Of a stretch of 36,114 bases of DNA, positions 8,799 through 17,991 are shown piece after piece (positions within the stretch are counted from its first letter, which is position 1; the number at the start of each line of letters is the position of its first letter). The notes beneath the pieces are model-generated. The model ran no database searches. It was not told the DNA's origin and worked only from the letters and a program-made list of their open reading frames with translations. The translations under genes and the position numbers were made by a program. The stretch is from JANSWP01 sp041941305 (GTDB taxonomy: Bacteria > Bacteroidota > Bacteroidia > Chitinophagales > Saprospiraceae). The DNA lies in NCBI GenBank assembly GCA_041941305.1, contig JBGTQJ010000080.1:1-36114 (forward strand). The letters run 5' to 3'.

Positions 8799-8831
8799 GT
8801 GTTTCCCATAGGGATTCCTTTGGAGGAAGTC
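8799..8831 (+). repeat. 33-bp dispersed repeat, copy 1
   Basis: The block begins GTGTTTCCCATAGGGA and continues with TCCTTTGGAG. It aligns over 33 bp, with a few mismatches, to the reverse complement of 13465-13497 and over 25 bp to 13036-13060. All three copies flank the two giant secreted-protein genes. Confidence 0.6.
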
Positions 8832-8945
8832 TTTTTGTACATGAACACCTGAACACACAAACACAATATCTCAATCAACATAACCAATTACCTAATCCTA
8901 AGTTACCAAAGGGACTAGATTCACGAGTTGCGTCTATAGCCATTC

Positions 8946-8967
8946 GTCAATCTTGACCGGCGGTCAA
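8946..8967 (+). promoter_or_regulatory. Overlapping palindromes before the first giant T9SS gene
   Basis: TTGACCG-G-CGGTCAA (8953-8967) is a perfect 7+7 inverted repeat that ends 13 nt before the ATG. Its left arm also forms GTCAA-TC-TTGAC with 8946-8950. It could be an operator or an mRNA stem over the ribosome-binding region. Confidence 0.45.
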
Positions 8968-8980
8968 CAATTATAATCTC

Positions 8981-11900
8981 ATGGAACAAACAAACGGTTT
9001 TGCTCCGTGCCAGGCAGCTTGGTTGCCTGTTCCCAGAATTACCCCCCGAGTTGCACACCCCCCTGTGTGGTTCACCATGGTAGTGGCCACGGTAGTCTCG
9101 ATGCTATGGTGCGGGCAAACCGCTTTTTCGCAATGTCCTCTCGTCTGTAATGGAAACCTGACAGTTGCTCTAAACGAAGATGGTGTAGCTACCATAGAGC
9201 CTGACATGTTGCTTCAAAATATTCCTGCTTCGTGTTCTGGTAACTTCACTATTAATGTAACCGACACATTAGGAAACAATTATGGTGATGAAGTAGACGG
9301 TGCTCTGATAGGAGAGCCGTTGACAGCCACGATAACGGATGATGATTCTGGCAATTCCTGTGATTCTGAACTGGCGGTGATTGATAATTTGCCACCAGAA
9401 GTAGATTGCGAAGAAGTCTTTATTTATTGCAATGTTCCTTCACATCCCGATAGTTTGGGATACCCTACGATCAATGATAATGTATCGCCCTATGATTCTT
9501 TAAACATCTCATTTTCAGATATTTTGACGGATTTGGATTGCTTTACGATAGAAGGCGATTCTGTAGTGACAGCGCGAATAGACCGCACCTGGATTGCTGA
9601 AGATGAAAGTGGAAATGCCGATACTTGTTTACAAAAAATATGGTTCAGAAGAGCCACTTTGGATATGGTGGAATTTCCACCCAACCGCGATGGTTTCGAG
9701 GCACCACCACTCGAATGTGGAACCGACGATCCGAATGACCTCGACCTCACAGGCAGGCCTACTATTAACAATTATTCCTTGACAAATGCTACAGACTGCG
9801 AATTGGTAACTTCCTATCTCGATCAGGAGGTGCCGATTTGCGGTGGCGAAGTCAAAATTATTCGAAACTGGCATGTCTTTGATGTATGCACCGAGGAGAG
9901 TAGAATTTTTGTGCAAATTATTAGAGTGAATGATACGACACCCCCTGAAATAGAATGCCCACAGGGGGTCTCTTTCAGTACCTATACCAATTCTTGTCTT
10001 GCGCAAGTTTGGTTGCCGGCTGCTAACGTTTCCGATATGTGTTCTGACGTTACGGTTTCTGAGGACTGGCAATTTGGAAGTGGGCAGGGTCCTTTTAACA
10101 ATGTTCCTCCGGGAGACTATGAAGTGTCCTATACAGCAGTTGACGATTGTGGAAATCAATCCGCATGTAAGGTTTCCATTTTGGTTGAGGATGACGACCC
10201 TCCAAGTGCCATTTGTGAAAACCAAATCAGCATCACCTTACAGTCTGATGGTACTGCTCTGATTTTTGCAGAAACCTTCGACGATGGAAGTCATGACAAT
10301 TGTGGAATTGACTACTTTTTGGTGAGTCGGGATGGAAACCCCTTTGACGATATTGTGTATTTTGATTGTGAAGATATAACAGGTTTAGTGCAAGTGGATT
10401 TAAAAGTTTTTGACAACGAAGGGCTTGTCAATCAATGTATTAGCAATGTTTCTGTAGAAGATGATATCAATCCGGAAATTTTGTGCCCGCCAACAAGTAA
10501 TTTGGATTGTGGCACGGATTTTTCAAACACAGATTTGACCGGAATGCCTTTCGCAACAGATAATTGCAACGTGGGCGCGGTTACTTTTTCCGATAATATA
10601 AATCTGGATAATTGTGGAATTGGCATGGTTTTGAGAACCTGGACAGCGGCAGATCAAAGCGGAAATACCACAGCTTGTACTCAAACGATTAACCTAAATG
10701 ACAATACCCCGCTTACCATTATTTTTCCCGACGATGTATTAACTTATGAATGCAATCCAAATACGGATCCTTTGGTTACCGGGGAGCCTATTATTACAGG
10801 AGCTGACTGTGAGCAGTTGGGAATAGACTATACAGATTTTGAATTCTATACAGCATACCCAGCTTGTTATCAATTGGTTAGAAAATGGGCAATTATTGAG
10901 TTTTGCTCTTTCGACCCCAATACAGGTGAAGGGTTTTGGGAGCACACCCAAATAATTGAGGTGGAAGACAGTGAAGCTCCAGTGATTTCATGTCCGGGAG
11001 AATTGACAGTTGGAATCGATGGAGGCAATGCTTGTGAAACTTTTGCTCAAATTCCAATTCCAACCGTAGAAGATTGTAGTGAAGAGATTACCATTACCCA
11101 TAATTCACTGTATGCCTTTAGTGGAAGCGAAGATGCAAGTGGTATCTATCCCAAAGGCGAGCATACCATTACCTTTTTTGCTTCAGATGGCTGTGGCAAT
11201 ACTTCACAGTGTTCCATGAAAGTGGTCATTGTAGATACGGAGCCACCAAATCCGGTGTGCAACAATGGAGTGAGTGTAACCATTCAACAAAATGGATATG
11301 TGACGGTTACTCCAGCAATGATTGAAAATGGAAGCTGGGACAATTGTTCTGATTATCAGGCACTTGTAATGCAAGTGAGTCCAAATACCTTTAATTGCCA
11401 GACATTGGGCAACCAAACGGTAACATTGACGGTAACCGATCAATTTGGGAACAGTGCTTTTTGTCAAACAACGGTGGTTGTACAAGATAATTTTGAAGTA
11501 TGCCCTGCAATTGATATAGCAACCATTGCTGGAAAATTGAAACAGGCAAATGGAGATGCTTTAAGTCAAAAGCTTGTGGGATTGAGCGGTGGTGTGAACA
11601 TGGCGATGCATACAAATGTGGATGGTACCTATGCTTTTCAAAGTTTACCAACAGAGCAAGCCTATTTAATAACACCAACTTATGACACAGAACCACTCAA
11701 TGGAGTGACGACTTTCGACTTGGTATTGATGCGGAAACATATTTTGGGCATCACACCCTTTGAAACGCCTTATGAATGGATTGCAGCTGATGTGAATCAA
11801 TCCAAATCAGTGACCACTTTCGATATGGTGGAATTGAGGAAATTGATCTTGGCGATATACGACGACTTTCCAGACAATACCTCCTGGCGATTTGTAGATG

Positions 11901-12784
11901 CCACTTATGATTTTCAGAATCAAAATAATCCGCTTCAGGATAATTTTCCAGAGGCAATTGAAATTGATAAGCTGGAAGGAAATATTTGGGAACAAAACTT
12001 CATAGGGGTCAAAATCGGAGATATCAATGGCAATGCCAATCCTGAAAACTTCAATGGCAATGCAGATGATAGAAGCTATGTTGAAGAATTGATAATCAAT
12101 GTTTTAGATGTGGATTTGGAACCAGGATTTGAGTATCAAATTCCTTTTTATGCAAAAGATTTTAAAAATATCATTGGCTATCAATTCGCTTTAAAATTCA
12201 ATATCAATGTATTAGAATTTGGAGGAATTGAAGCTGGCAATCTGCATCGATTAAGTAAAAATAATTTTGGACTAAATAAACTGGAAAAGGGCATCTTGAC
12301 GACGAGTTGGGAAGCACTACCAGAACAAACATTGGATGAAAACGAATCTTTATTTACGCTGAAATTTATTGCGAAGGCAACTGGCAAATTGAGTGAAAAT
12401 TTGAGTTTGAATCAAGGCACCATGCCCGCCGAAGCATATGCGGGCAGCCTTCACTCAAATCCCTACGATTCTGAAATGATGAATATCTTTTTGGAATTCG
12501 AGAATACTCAAAATCAGCCATTTGAACTCTTCCAAAACACTCCAAACCCATTTACTGATTACACACTTATTCAATTTTATTTACCCAAAGCAACCACCGC
12601 CACATTGACGGTTCATGACCTTTATGGAAATGAACTGTGGCAACAAACGAGTGATTATCCTCAGGGTTTTCACGAAGTCAAAATTGATTTAAAACACCAA
12701 AACATACAAGCGGGCATTCTGCTCTATCAGCTCAATGCCCAGGGCTTCAAGCCCAAAACCAAAAAGATGGTTTTTCTAAAATAA
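8981..12784 (+). CDS. Giant secreted HYR-like repeat protein with dockerin-like, cohesin-like and T9SS domains
   Basis: The 1267-aa product has a long N-terminal region with a signal peptide that ends near AFSQ (about residue 50); an internal ATG at 9077 is an alternative start. Cys-rich immunoglobulin-like HYR modules run to about 850, each opening with a D-x-x-P-P or similar linker followed by xCP (NDTTPPEIECP, DINPEILCPP, DSEAPVISCP). A carboxypeptidase-regulatory-like beta-sandwich follows at about 855-906. A dockerin-like pair of Ca-binding helices is at 907-960 (TTFDLVLMRKHIL and DVNQSKSVTTFDMVELRKLIL). A cohesin-like beta-sandwich is at 1035-1174 (GYQFALKFNINVLEF ... ILTTSWE). The type A T9SS domain is at 1181-1267 (NTPNPF). 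It is probably a surface or matrix adhesin. It is paralogous to the gene at 13953. Confidence 0.85.
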   Translation: MEQTNGFAPCQAAWLPVPRITPRVAHPPVWFTMVVATVVSMLWCGQTAFSQCPLVCNGNLTVALNEDGVATIEPDMLLQNIPASCSGNFTINVTDTLGNNYGDEVDGALIGEPLTATITDDDSGNSCDSELAVIDNLPPEVDCEEVFIYCNVPSHPDSLGYPTINDNVSPYDSLNISFSDILTDLDCFTIEGDSVVTARIDRTWIAEDESGNADTCLQKIWFRRATLDMVEFPPNRDGFEAPPLECGTDDPNDLDLTGRPTINNYSLTNATDCELVTSYLDQEVPICGGEVKIIRNWHVFDVCTEESRIFVQIIRVNDTTPPEIECPQGVSFSTYTNSCLAQVWLPAANVSDMCSDVTVSEDWQFGSGQGPFNNVPPGDYEVSYTAVDDCGNQSACKVSILVEDDDPPSAICENQISITLQSDGTALIFAETFDDGSHDNCGIDYFLVSRDGNPFDDIVYFDCEDITGLVQVDLKVFDNEGLVNQCISNVSVEDDINPEILCPPTSNLDCGTDFSNTDLTGMPFATDNCNVGAVTFSDNINLDNCGIGMVLRTWTAADQSGNTTACTQTINLNDNTPLTIIFPDDVLTYECNPNTDPLVTGEPIITGADCEQLGIDYTDFEFYTAYPACYQLVRKWAIIEFCSFDPNTGEGFWEHTQIIEVEDSEAPVISCPGELTVGIDGGNACETFAQIPIPTVEDCSEEITITHNSLYAFSGSEDASGIYPKGEHTITFFASDGCGNTSQCSMKVVIVDTEPPNPVCNNGVSVTIQQNGYVTVTPAMIENGSWDNCSDYQALVMQVSPNTFNCQTLGNQTVTLTVTDQFGNSAFCQTTVVVQDNFEVCPAIDIATIAGKLKQANGDALSQKLVGLSGGVNMAMHTNVDGTYAFQSLPTEQAYLITPTYDTEPLNGVTTFDLVLMRKHILGITPFETPYEWIAADVNQSKSVTTFDMVELRKLILAIYDDFPDNTSWRFVDATYDFQNQNNPLQDNFPEAIEIDKLEGNIWEQNFIGVKIGDINGNANPENFNGNADDRSYVEELIINVLDVDLEPGFEYQIPFYAKDFKNIIGYQFALKFNINVLEFGGIEAGNLHRLSKNNFGLNKLEKGILTTSWEALPEQTLDENESLFTLKFIAKATGKLSENLSLNQGTMPAEAYAGSLHSNPYDSEMMNIFLEFENTQNQPFELFQNTPNPFTDYTLIQFYLPKATTATLTVHDLYGNELWQQTSDYPQGFHEVKIDLKHQNIQAGILLYQLNAQGFKPKTKKMVFLK

Positions 12785-12788
12785 TCCC

Positions 12789-12839
12789 TTGCTGACACCA
12801 TTGAGTGACGCAAAGTGAGTAGCAAAATGGTGTTAGCAA
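12789..12839 (+). terminator. Hairpin behind the first giant gene
   Basis: TTGCTGACACCATT (12789-12802) pairs with AATGGTGTTAGCAA (12826-12839), 14 bp with one G-U pair and a 23-nt loop, followed by a short T-rich stretch. It begins 4 nt after the stop codon and is a plausible terminator or 3' stabiliser. Confidence 0.55.
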
Positions 12840-12859
12840 TTTAAGAGTTTTCGACTGAA

Positions 12860-12914
12860 TTCTGCTAACACTGCTATGCTATTCTCTTGGCTAAACACAG
12901 CAGTATTAGCAGAA
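12860..12914. repeat. Second hairpin in the intergenic region
   Basis: TTCTGCTAACACTGCT (12860-12875) pairs with AGCAGTATTAGCAGAA (12899-12914): 16 bp with one mismatch that would be a wobble pair in RNA, and a 23-nt loop. It does not code convincingly. Confidence 0.55.
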
Positions 12915-13035
12915 AGCAAAAAGACTTTAAGGATCATTTAAAAAATAGATTCGACAAATTTGATGAGGTTGTTTTGAGGCTAGGCGATGAAAAAAACAAA
13001 GCCATAGCAGCGCTAGGGCGAGTATTTTTTTCCAT

Positions 13036-13060
13036 CCCAAAGGAAGTCCCCTGGACAAGG
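13036..13060 (-). repeat. 33-bp dispersed repeat, copy 3 (partial)
   Basis: CCCAAAGGAAGTCCCCTGGA and the next five bases align over 25 bp to the reverse complement of copy 2 (13465-13497) with about five mismatches. It lies inside an 80-codon open frame that was rejected as a gene. Confidence 0.45.
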
Positions 13061-13240
13061 GATGCCCTTGGCAGAAGAAGCATTGGCACAAAAGAAACCA
13101 TCAAAATGTCGAAGTTATTCTTTAATTGATCCTAACCAATTGAGAAAGTAATAATTCCTGGAAATCTGTTCCCAAGTTCAATTAGGAACTTAGAACTGAG
13201 AACCCCCAAACCCAAAGATTTAGGATAGGTTTTTGGGAAA

Positions 13241-13325
13241 GGCAGATACCGGGGCTGCTCATTGAAGAGCAAAATTCATCATTTGACTATTGCTTAGACT
13301 AAGCAGTTCCGGTCTGCCCCTTTTT
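13241..13325 (+). terminator. Terminator-like hairpin
   Basis: GGCAGATACCGGGGCTGCT (13241-13259) pairs imperfectly with AGCAGTTCCGGTCTGCC (13302-13318) across a 42-nt loop and is followed by CC and five T. It is far (about 450 bp) from the upstream stop codon. Confidence 0.45.
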
Positions 13326-13341
13326 AACCTACACAAAGGGT

Positions 13342-13384
13342 TTAAGGTGACATCTTCGAAAGAATGAAGAAGGTGTCATCTTAA
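13342..13384. repeat. 16-bp hairpin with two wobble pairs
   Basis: TTAAGGTGACATCTTC (13342-13357) pairs with GAAGGTGTCATCTTAA (13369-13384) around an 11-nt loop. The only two deviations are G-U compatible. Confidence 0.5.
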
Positions 13385-13464
13385 ATTCGCAATTGAGAAA
13401 ACACCTTTTTCCTGCAAGCCCACCAGCTTTAGCACGAAAAAGATGTCCCCTCAATGTCTTTGAA

Positions 13465-13497
13465 CACCTGCTCCACGGGAGTCCCTTTGGGAAACAC
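13465..13497 (-). repeat. 33-bp dispersed repeat, copy 2
   Basis: The reverse complement begins GTGTTTCCCAAAGGGACTCC and aligns to copy 1 (8799-8831). Both copies adjoin a TGAACACCTG motif. Confidence 0.6.
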
Positions 13498-13580
13498 ACT
13501 AAAAAAGCTTACACGAATCTACAATTCTATAACCGTTCAAAAATCGAACACTACACAACAAATTAAGCACGAAAGAGAAC

Positions 13581-13690
13581 GTAGCAAGACTCTCCAGAGT
13601 CGTGTAGCTACTCTAGTATTCAAATTTTAAATCTCACGGATGCGATTCTGGAGAATCGCTCTACGTGGGTCACGGTTCAGGTGAACCGTG
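13581..13690. repeat. Three palindromic repeats of the CTGGAG-centre family
   Basis: The three units are GACTCTCCAGAGTC (13588-13601, with outer GTAGC/GCTAC arms at 13581-13585 and 13607-13611), CGATTCTGGAGAATCG (13643-13658) and CACGGTTCAGGTGAACCGTG (13671-13690). Stem bases differ between units but complementarity is kept. The family recurs at 95-141 and 20644-20708. Confidence 0.75.
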
Positions 13691-13727
13691 GTACGTACGT
13701 GTTTAATCAATTCTTACACATAACCTA

Positions 13728-13806
13728 CGGGAATGAAAGAATGAAGAAATGAATAATGAACTAATTATTCATTACTCATTCTTCATTACTAAAGTTCCCG
13801 CTTTTT
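13728..13806 (+). terminator. Long AT-rich hairpin with U tail
   Basis: CGGGAA (13728-13733) pairs with TTCCCG (13795-13800). The interior is an imperfect stem of AATGAAGAA / ATGAATAAT blocks. Six T at 13802-13807 follow the base of the stem. It has intrinsic-terminator form but no gene immediately upstream; it may shield the next gene from readthrough. Confidence 0.5.
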
Positions 13807-13873
13807 TAATCATTCTAGGCAGAGGCTGCTGGTTGCAATACTGTGATTGTCAGCAGGTTGGTTTAGTTGCTTG

Positions 13874-13924
13874 CAACTGACAACCACAACTGATAATCCA
13901 CAACTGACAACCCACAACTGCCAA
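13874..13924. repeat. Tandem 13-14 bp repeat (CAACTGACAACCCA)
   Basis: There are four consecutive units, at 13874-13886, 13887-13900, 13901-13914 and a truncated 13915-13924. They lie 29 bp before the start codon of the second giant gene. Confidence 0.65.
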
Positions 13925-13952
13925 GACAATTCTTAAATCAAAACCCAATCCC

Positions 13953-16900
13953 ATGAGAAGAACAGAGTTTACTTCTTTAGACATGCTTGTCGGGGCTTAC
14001 CCGATTTCCGGATGGATGGGAACGGCAATTTACCGGCTTTTTAGAGCCTTATTGATTGGAATGCCTATCCTTTTGTTTAGCTGGAGCACTGCTTACGGGC
14101 AATGTGCTTTGGTTTGTAACGATGACGTAAATGTGTCATTACCAGGTCCAATTTTCAATTGTGAATTGGAGATTACCATTGACATGGTCATGGAAGATCC
14201 CAGCAATTGTAATGGACTTGATGTGACTTTAATGGATTTGGATGGAGATCCGATTCCAACTTCTCCAATTGTGAATGCTAGCCATATTGGAGAGACCTTT
14301 ATTTACAGAGTTACAGATCCCAGCAATGGCAATTCCTGTTGGGGAACTTTGGATGTAGAAGACAAATTGCCACCAACCATTCTAGATTGTGAAAACGATT
14401 CTTTGTACTGCCTGGAGGATTTGACTCCTGAATTATTAGGAGGTGATGCACCTTCTCCAAGCATTGACGATTGTTCTGGATTCGATTATTTCTACGAAGA
14501 TGTAGTAACTGAAGGCGATTGTGATACCTACTATGCAGCAACGATTGAAAGAACCTGGACCGCCTTTGACGATTTTGGGAATACCTCTACTTGCACACAG
14601 ATTTTATATATAAAGAAAACACCGATAGATCAATTTATACCGGAATGTCCTGTCAATGTCGTATTGTCATGCGATGCAAATGGACAACCCATCACACACC
14701 CCGATAGTACGGGATATCCTCAAATTGAGATCAATGGTAATTTTATTGATATCGTCCCCGGTAGTGATTTTTACTGCGAGATGGCTTCTTCCTATCAGGA
14801 TGAAGAATTTGATATTTGTGGTGGTGGCATAAAGATATTGCGAACCTGGAATGTATATGACTGGTGCTTGCCAACTGTAGCAGGTCAAAATCCGTGGACC
14901 TGTATTCAAATTATTCAGGTAAAAGATGAAATCGCACCAGAAATTGATTGCGTTCCTGAAATTATAGAAGGTTCTATTTCTACTGGTTGCGAAGCCTGGG
15001 TTTATGTGCCGCCAGCAACCGTTTCTGATGAATGTTCTTTGGTAGAAGTTCGAATCATAACACCTGTAGGTCAAATTAATAGTAATGGTGGCATGACTCC
15101 TTTGCCTTTGCCAGTTGGTGATCATCCTATTACTTATGTGGCTACAGACGAATGTGGCAATGTGACGACTTGTCCCTCATCCATCATCGTAGTTGATGAT
15201 ACCCCTCCGGTTACGGTTTGTGATGAACATACCACCATTTCTTTAACTACGGATGGTACAGCACAAGTATCAGCGGTAGTTTTCGATGATGGAAGTAGTG
15301 ATAATTGTGGAATAGATAAATTTGAAGTGTCAAGAATGTCTTCTAATTGTATTCCACTAGGAACGCCATTTGACGCTTTTGCAGATTTTGATTGCTGCGA
15401 TGTAGGAGAAACCATCATGATTGTACTTAGAGTTTACGATTATGAAGGCAATGTCAATGAATGTATGGTAGACGTAGATGTTCAGGATAAGATTGATCCT
15501 ACATTGGCATGCCCTCCAAATAAAACAGTGGAATGTTCTGATCCAATTCCGCCTGTGACCCCTCCGACATTTAATGACAATTGTACGGGTGCGGACTGGG
15601 ACGTAGAAGAAGAGAATTATATTGGAAGTTGTGGTGTAGGTACCGTTTTTAGAACATTTACAGTGACAGATGCTTCTGGTCTGACGGCAAGTTGTACTCA
15701 ACAGATTACAGTTATCAATTCAAATCCATTTGACGAGAGCAATATTACCTGGCCATATGATTTTACTGCTTTCCAGTGTGGTTTTAACCTGGATCCAAGC
15801 AATTTGCCACCAGCAAATGCCGAACCGGTAACTTCAAATGATGCTTGCGATTTGATCGCTGTCACATTTACCGATCAACCATTGCCAACCAATCCTCCAG
15901 CCTGTTATAAAATATTGAGGAACTGGATTGTGATTGATTGGTGTCAGTTTGATCCAAATGATCCAAATACAGAAGGAATTTGGGAGCGTACTCAAATTTT
16001 GAAAGTAGAAGATGCAGACAATCCTGTATTGGATTGCCCAGATGACTTGACATTTGAATCCCTGGATGCCGATTGCAGTGGTGCATTTGTAACTGTGCCG
16101 GCAATTGGAATAGAAGATTGTAGTGAAAATTTCAATTATTCATACACAGTGGATTATGATAGCAATGGAACCAATGACGATTATGGCTCTACACCAAATG
16201 TGAGTGGAACTTATCCATTTGGAGAGCATACGATCACCTTTACAGCAGAAGACTTATGTGGTAATTCTTCAACATGTACCTTTAAGATAACTGTAATGGA
16301 TGGCAAAAATCCAACTCCTGTTTGTGTGAATGGAATTACAGTTGAATTAATGGCAGATCCGGGAGGAGATGGTGGAATAATTGAGCTGACACCTGAAATA
16401 TTTGACAACGGAAGTTATGATAATTGTACAAATTCTGACGATTTGATCATTTCAATTACTCCAACGACTTACCGTTGTGTAAATCTAGGCACAAATATTG
16501 TGACAATGTGGGTGACAGATGCGGCAGGTAATGCAGATTACTGCGAAACATATGTCATTATTCAGGATAATATGGGGCTTTGTCCTCAGCCAAATGTTGC
16601 CCAGGTAAGTGGCAATGTAGAAACGGAAAATGGCATGGGCGTCGGAGAAGTGATGGTAGAAGTGAGTGGAAACGGACCTGCGACAGCTCCTGTGAATACT
16701 TTAGACAATGGAATCTTTGAGTTCATTGATTTAGAAACCGGACATGATTACACTTTCACACCCAACCGAGATGACAATCCCACTAATGGTGTTACTACCT
16801 TTGATCTGGTTCTGATCACCAAACACATTCTGAACACAACACTTCTGGATTCCCCGTATAAAACGATTGCGGCGGATGCCAATAACTCTGGTTCTGTAAC

Positions 16901-17885
16901 TACAATGGATGTAGTTGAGCTACGGAGATTGATACTTAACATCATTCCAACGTTCAACAATAACACGTCCTGGCGATTTGTGGACAAGAATCAGACATTT
17001 GCAGATGCAAACAATCCATTTGCTGAAGGAATTCAAGAATTTTACAACGTCAATGACTTGGATGGCGACTTAGACGATGTTGATTTTGTCGCTGTCAAAG
17101 TAGGTGATGTGAATAATACGGTAACGCCAAATAATGCAATCAGTACGGACGACCGAAACAGCACCAATCATTTGACATTTGTAGTTGAAGATTTTGTTTT
17201 AGAACCAGGACAAATACATTCAGTGTCCTTCAAAGCCAACGATTTTACAAACATACTTGGCTATCAGTTTACATTGGAATTTGACAATCAAGCTCTTGAG
17301 TTTTTAGAGATGAATTCTGGAGCAATTGATGTAACTAATAACAATTTTGGCTTTGAATTGCTTGATGAAGGAATTTTGACTACAAGTTGGAATGATACTT
17401 CAGAGAAGCAGGAGGGACAAGCAAAAAACACTACTGCCTGGGAGAATCAAACGTTATTCACACTGACATTCCGGGCAAACACTAATAAACACTTGAGCGA
17501 TCTGCTCAGCATTCAATCAAACATTACCCTAGCCGAGGCATACAGAATTCATGAAGGTGATGACCTGCATGACCCTGAAATCATGGGCGTAGAACTACAA
17601 TTTAATCATTCGGAAGTCCAATCTGACGAATTCCAATTGTATCAAAATAGTCCAAACCCCTTCAGTGAGGAGACCACTATTGGTTTTAACTTACCTGAAG
17701 CAAGTGAGGCTACTTTGACAGTCTATGACGTCTCCGGCAAAACACTGAAAGTAGTTTCCGGTAATTTTAATGAAGGCTACAATCAGATTAGGATAAAAAG
17801 CAATGAATTGCGAGGTTCACAGGTTCTATACTACCGTTTGGAAAGCCTTACGGGAACTGCTACAATGAAAATGATAATTGAATAG
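13953..17885 (+). CDS. Giant secreted HYR-like repeat protein with dockerin-like, cohesin-like and T9SS domains (paralog)
   Basis: The 1310-aa product is collinear with the 1267-aa protein encoded at 8981. It has an unusually long signal region (hydrophobic LLIGMPILLFSW, cleavage near AYGQ, about residue 50). Cys-rich HYR-like modules follow (EIAPEIDC, DTPPVTVC, KIDPTLACPP, ADNPVLDCP, GKNPTPVC). Next come a regulatory-like beta-sandwich (about 890-944), a dockerin-like module (945-1000; DANNSGSVTTMDVVELRRLIL), a cohesin-like module (1073-1222; GYQFTLEFDNQALEF ... ILTTSWN) and the type A T9SS tail (1227-1310; NSPNPF). The dockerin-to-cohesin interval is 128 residues in both paralogs. The pair presumably arose by tandem duplication. 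The role is inferred to be surface adhesion or matrix assembly. Confidence 0.85.
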   Translation: MRRTEFTSLDMLVGAYPISGWMGTAIYRLFRALLIGMPILLFSWSTAYGQCALVCNDDVNVSLPGPIFNCELEITIDMVMEDPSNCNGLDVTLMDLDGDPIPTSPIVNASHIGETFIYRVTDPSNGNSCWGTLDVEDKLPPTILDCENDSLYCLEDLTPELLGGDAPSPSIDDCSGFDYFYEDVVTEGDCDTYYAATIERTWTAFDDFGNTSTCTQILYIKKTPIDQFIPECPVNVVLSCDANGQPITHPDSTGYPQIEINGNFIDIVPGSDFYCEMASSYQDEEFDICGGGIKILRTWNVYDWCLPTVAGQNPWTCIQIIQVKDEIAPEIDCVPEIIEGSISTGCEAWVYVPPATVSDECSLVEVRIITPVGQINSNGGMTPLPLPVGDHPITYVATDECGNVTTCPSSIIVVDDTPPVTVCDEHTTISLTTDGTAQVSAVVFDDGSSDNCGIDKFEVSRMSSNCIPLGTPFDAFADFDCCDVGETIMIVLRVYDYEGNVNECMVDVDVQDKIDPTLACPPNKTVECSDPIPPVTPPTFNDNCTGADWDVEEENYIGSCGVGTVFRTFTVTDASGLTASCTQQITVINSNPFDESNITWPYDFTAFQCGFNLDPSNLPPANAEPVTSNDACDLIAVTFTDQPLPTNPPACYKILRNWIVIDWCQFDPNDPNTEGIWERTQILKVEDADNPVLDCPDDLTFESLDADCSGAFVTVPAIGIEDCSENFNYSYTVDYDSNGTNDDYGSTPNVSGTYPFGEHTITFTAEDLCGNSSTCTFKITVMDGKNPTPVCVNGITVELMADPGGDGGIIELTPEIFDNGSYDNCTNSDDLIISITPTTYRCVNLGTNIVTMWVTDAAGNADYCETYVIIQDNMGLCPQPNVAQVSGNVETENGMGVGEVMVEVSGNGPATAPVNTLDNGIFEFIDLETGHDYTFTPNRDDNPTNGVTTFDLVLITKHILNTTLLDSPYKTIAADANNSGSVTTMDVVELRRLILNIIPTFNNNTSWRFVDKNQTFADANNPFAEGIQEFYNVNDLDGDLDDVDFVAVKVGDVNNTVTPNNAISTDDRNSTNHLTFVVEDFVLEPGQIHSVSFKANDFTNILGYQFTLEFDNQALEFLEMNSGAIDVTNNNFGFELLDEGILTTSWNDTSEKQEGQAKNTTAWENQTLFTLTFRANTNKHLSDLLSIQSNITLAEAYRIHEGDDLHDPEIMGVELQFNHSEVQSDEFQLYQNSPNPFSEETTIGFNLPEASEATLTVYDVSGKTLKVVSGNFNEGYNQIRIKSNELRGSQVLYYRLESLTGTATMKMIIE

Positions 17886-17991
17886 ACATTGAGCGTTCGG
17901 ATGTGAGACCGCTTCGCTGTCAGAGATCAGATCGTCCATTGCATGGACTGTCAGAAGTTAGACGGATTTTAATTAAAATAAAAAAGCCTGG

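Larger units (their letters stand above)
8387..8980. other. Intergenic region rich in short repeats
   Basis: No supported gene is present. A 7-bp hairpin, TTCCTAC-TGT-GTAGGAA, lies at 8558-8574. Degenerate CAGTTTG/CAGTTGG repeats lie at about 8615-8635. GTGTTCATGT (8776-8785) is inverted at 8839-8848, and copy 1 of a 33-bp dispersed repeat lies between them. A palindrome precedes the next start. No clear TAnnTTTG promoter was found. Confidence 0.6.
13130..13952. other. Hairpin-dense intergenic region between the giant paralogs
   Basis: No gene is seen. In order it holds a U-tailed hairpin (13241-13325), a 16-bp stem (13342-13384), dispersed repeat copy 2 (13465-13497), three palindromes of the CTGGAG family (13588-13690), a U-tailed long hairpin (13728-13806), and tandem CAACTGAcAACC repeats (13874-13924). 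No clear -7 element precedes the next gene. Confidence 0.7.

Noticed and set aside
12887..13129. 80-codon open frame after the first giant gene
   Set aside because: It begins with TTG inside a hairpin arm, contains a copy of the 33-bp dispersed repeat, and shows no recognisable domain. Treated as non-coding repeat DNA.
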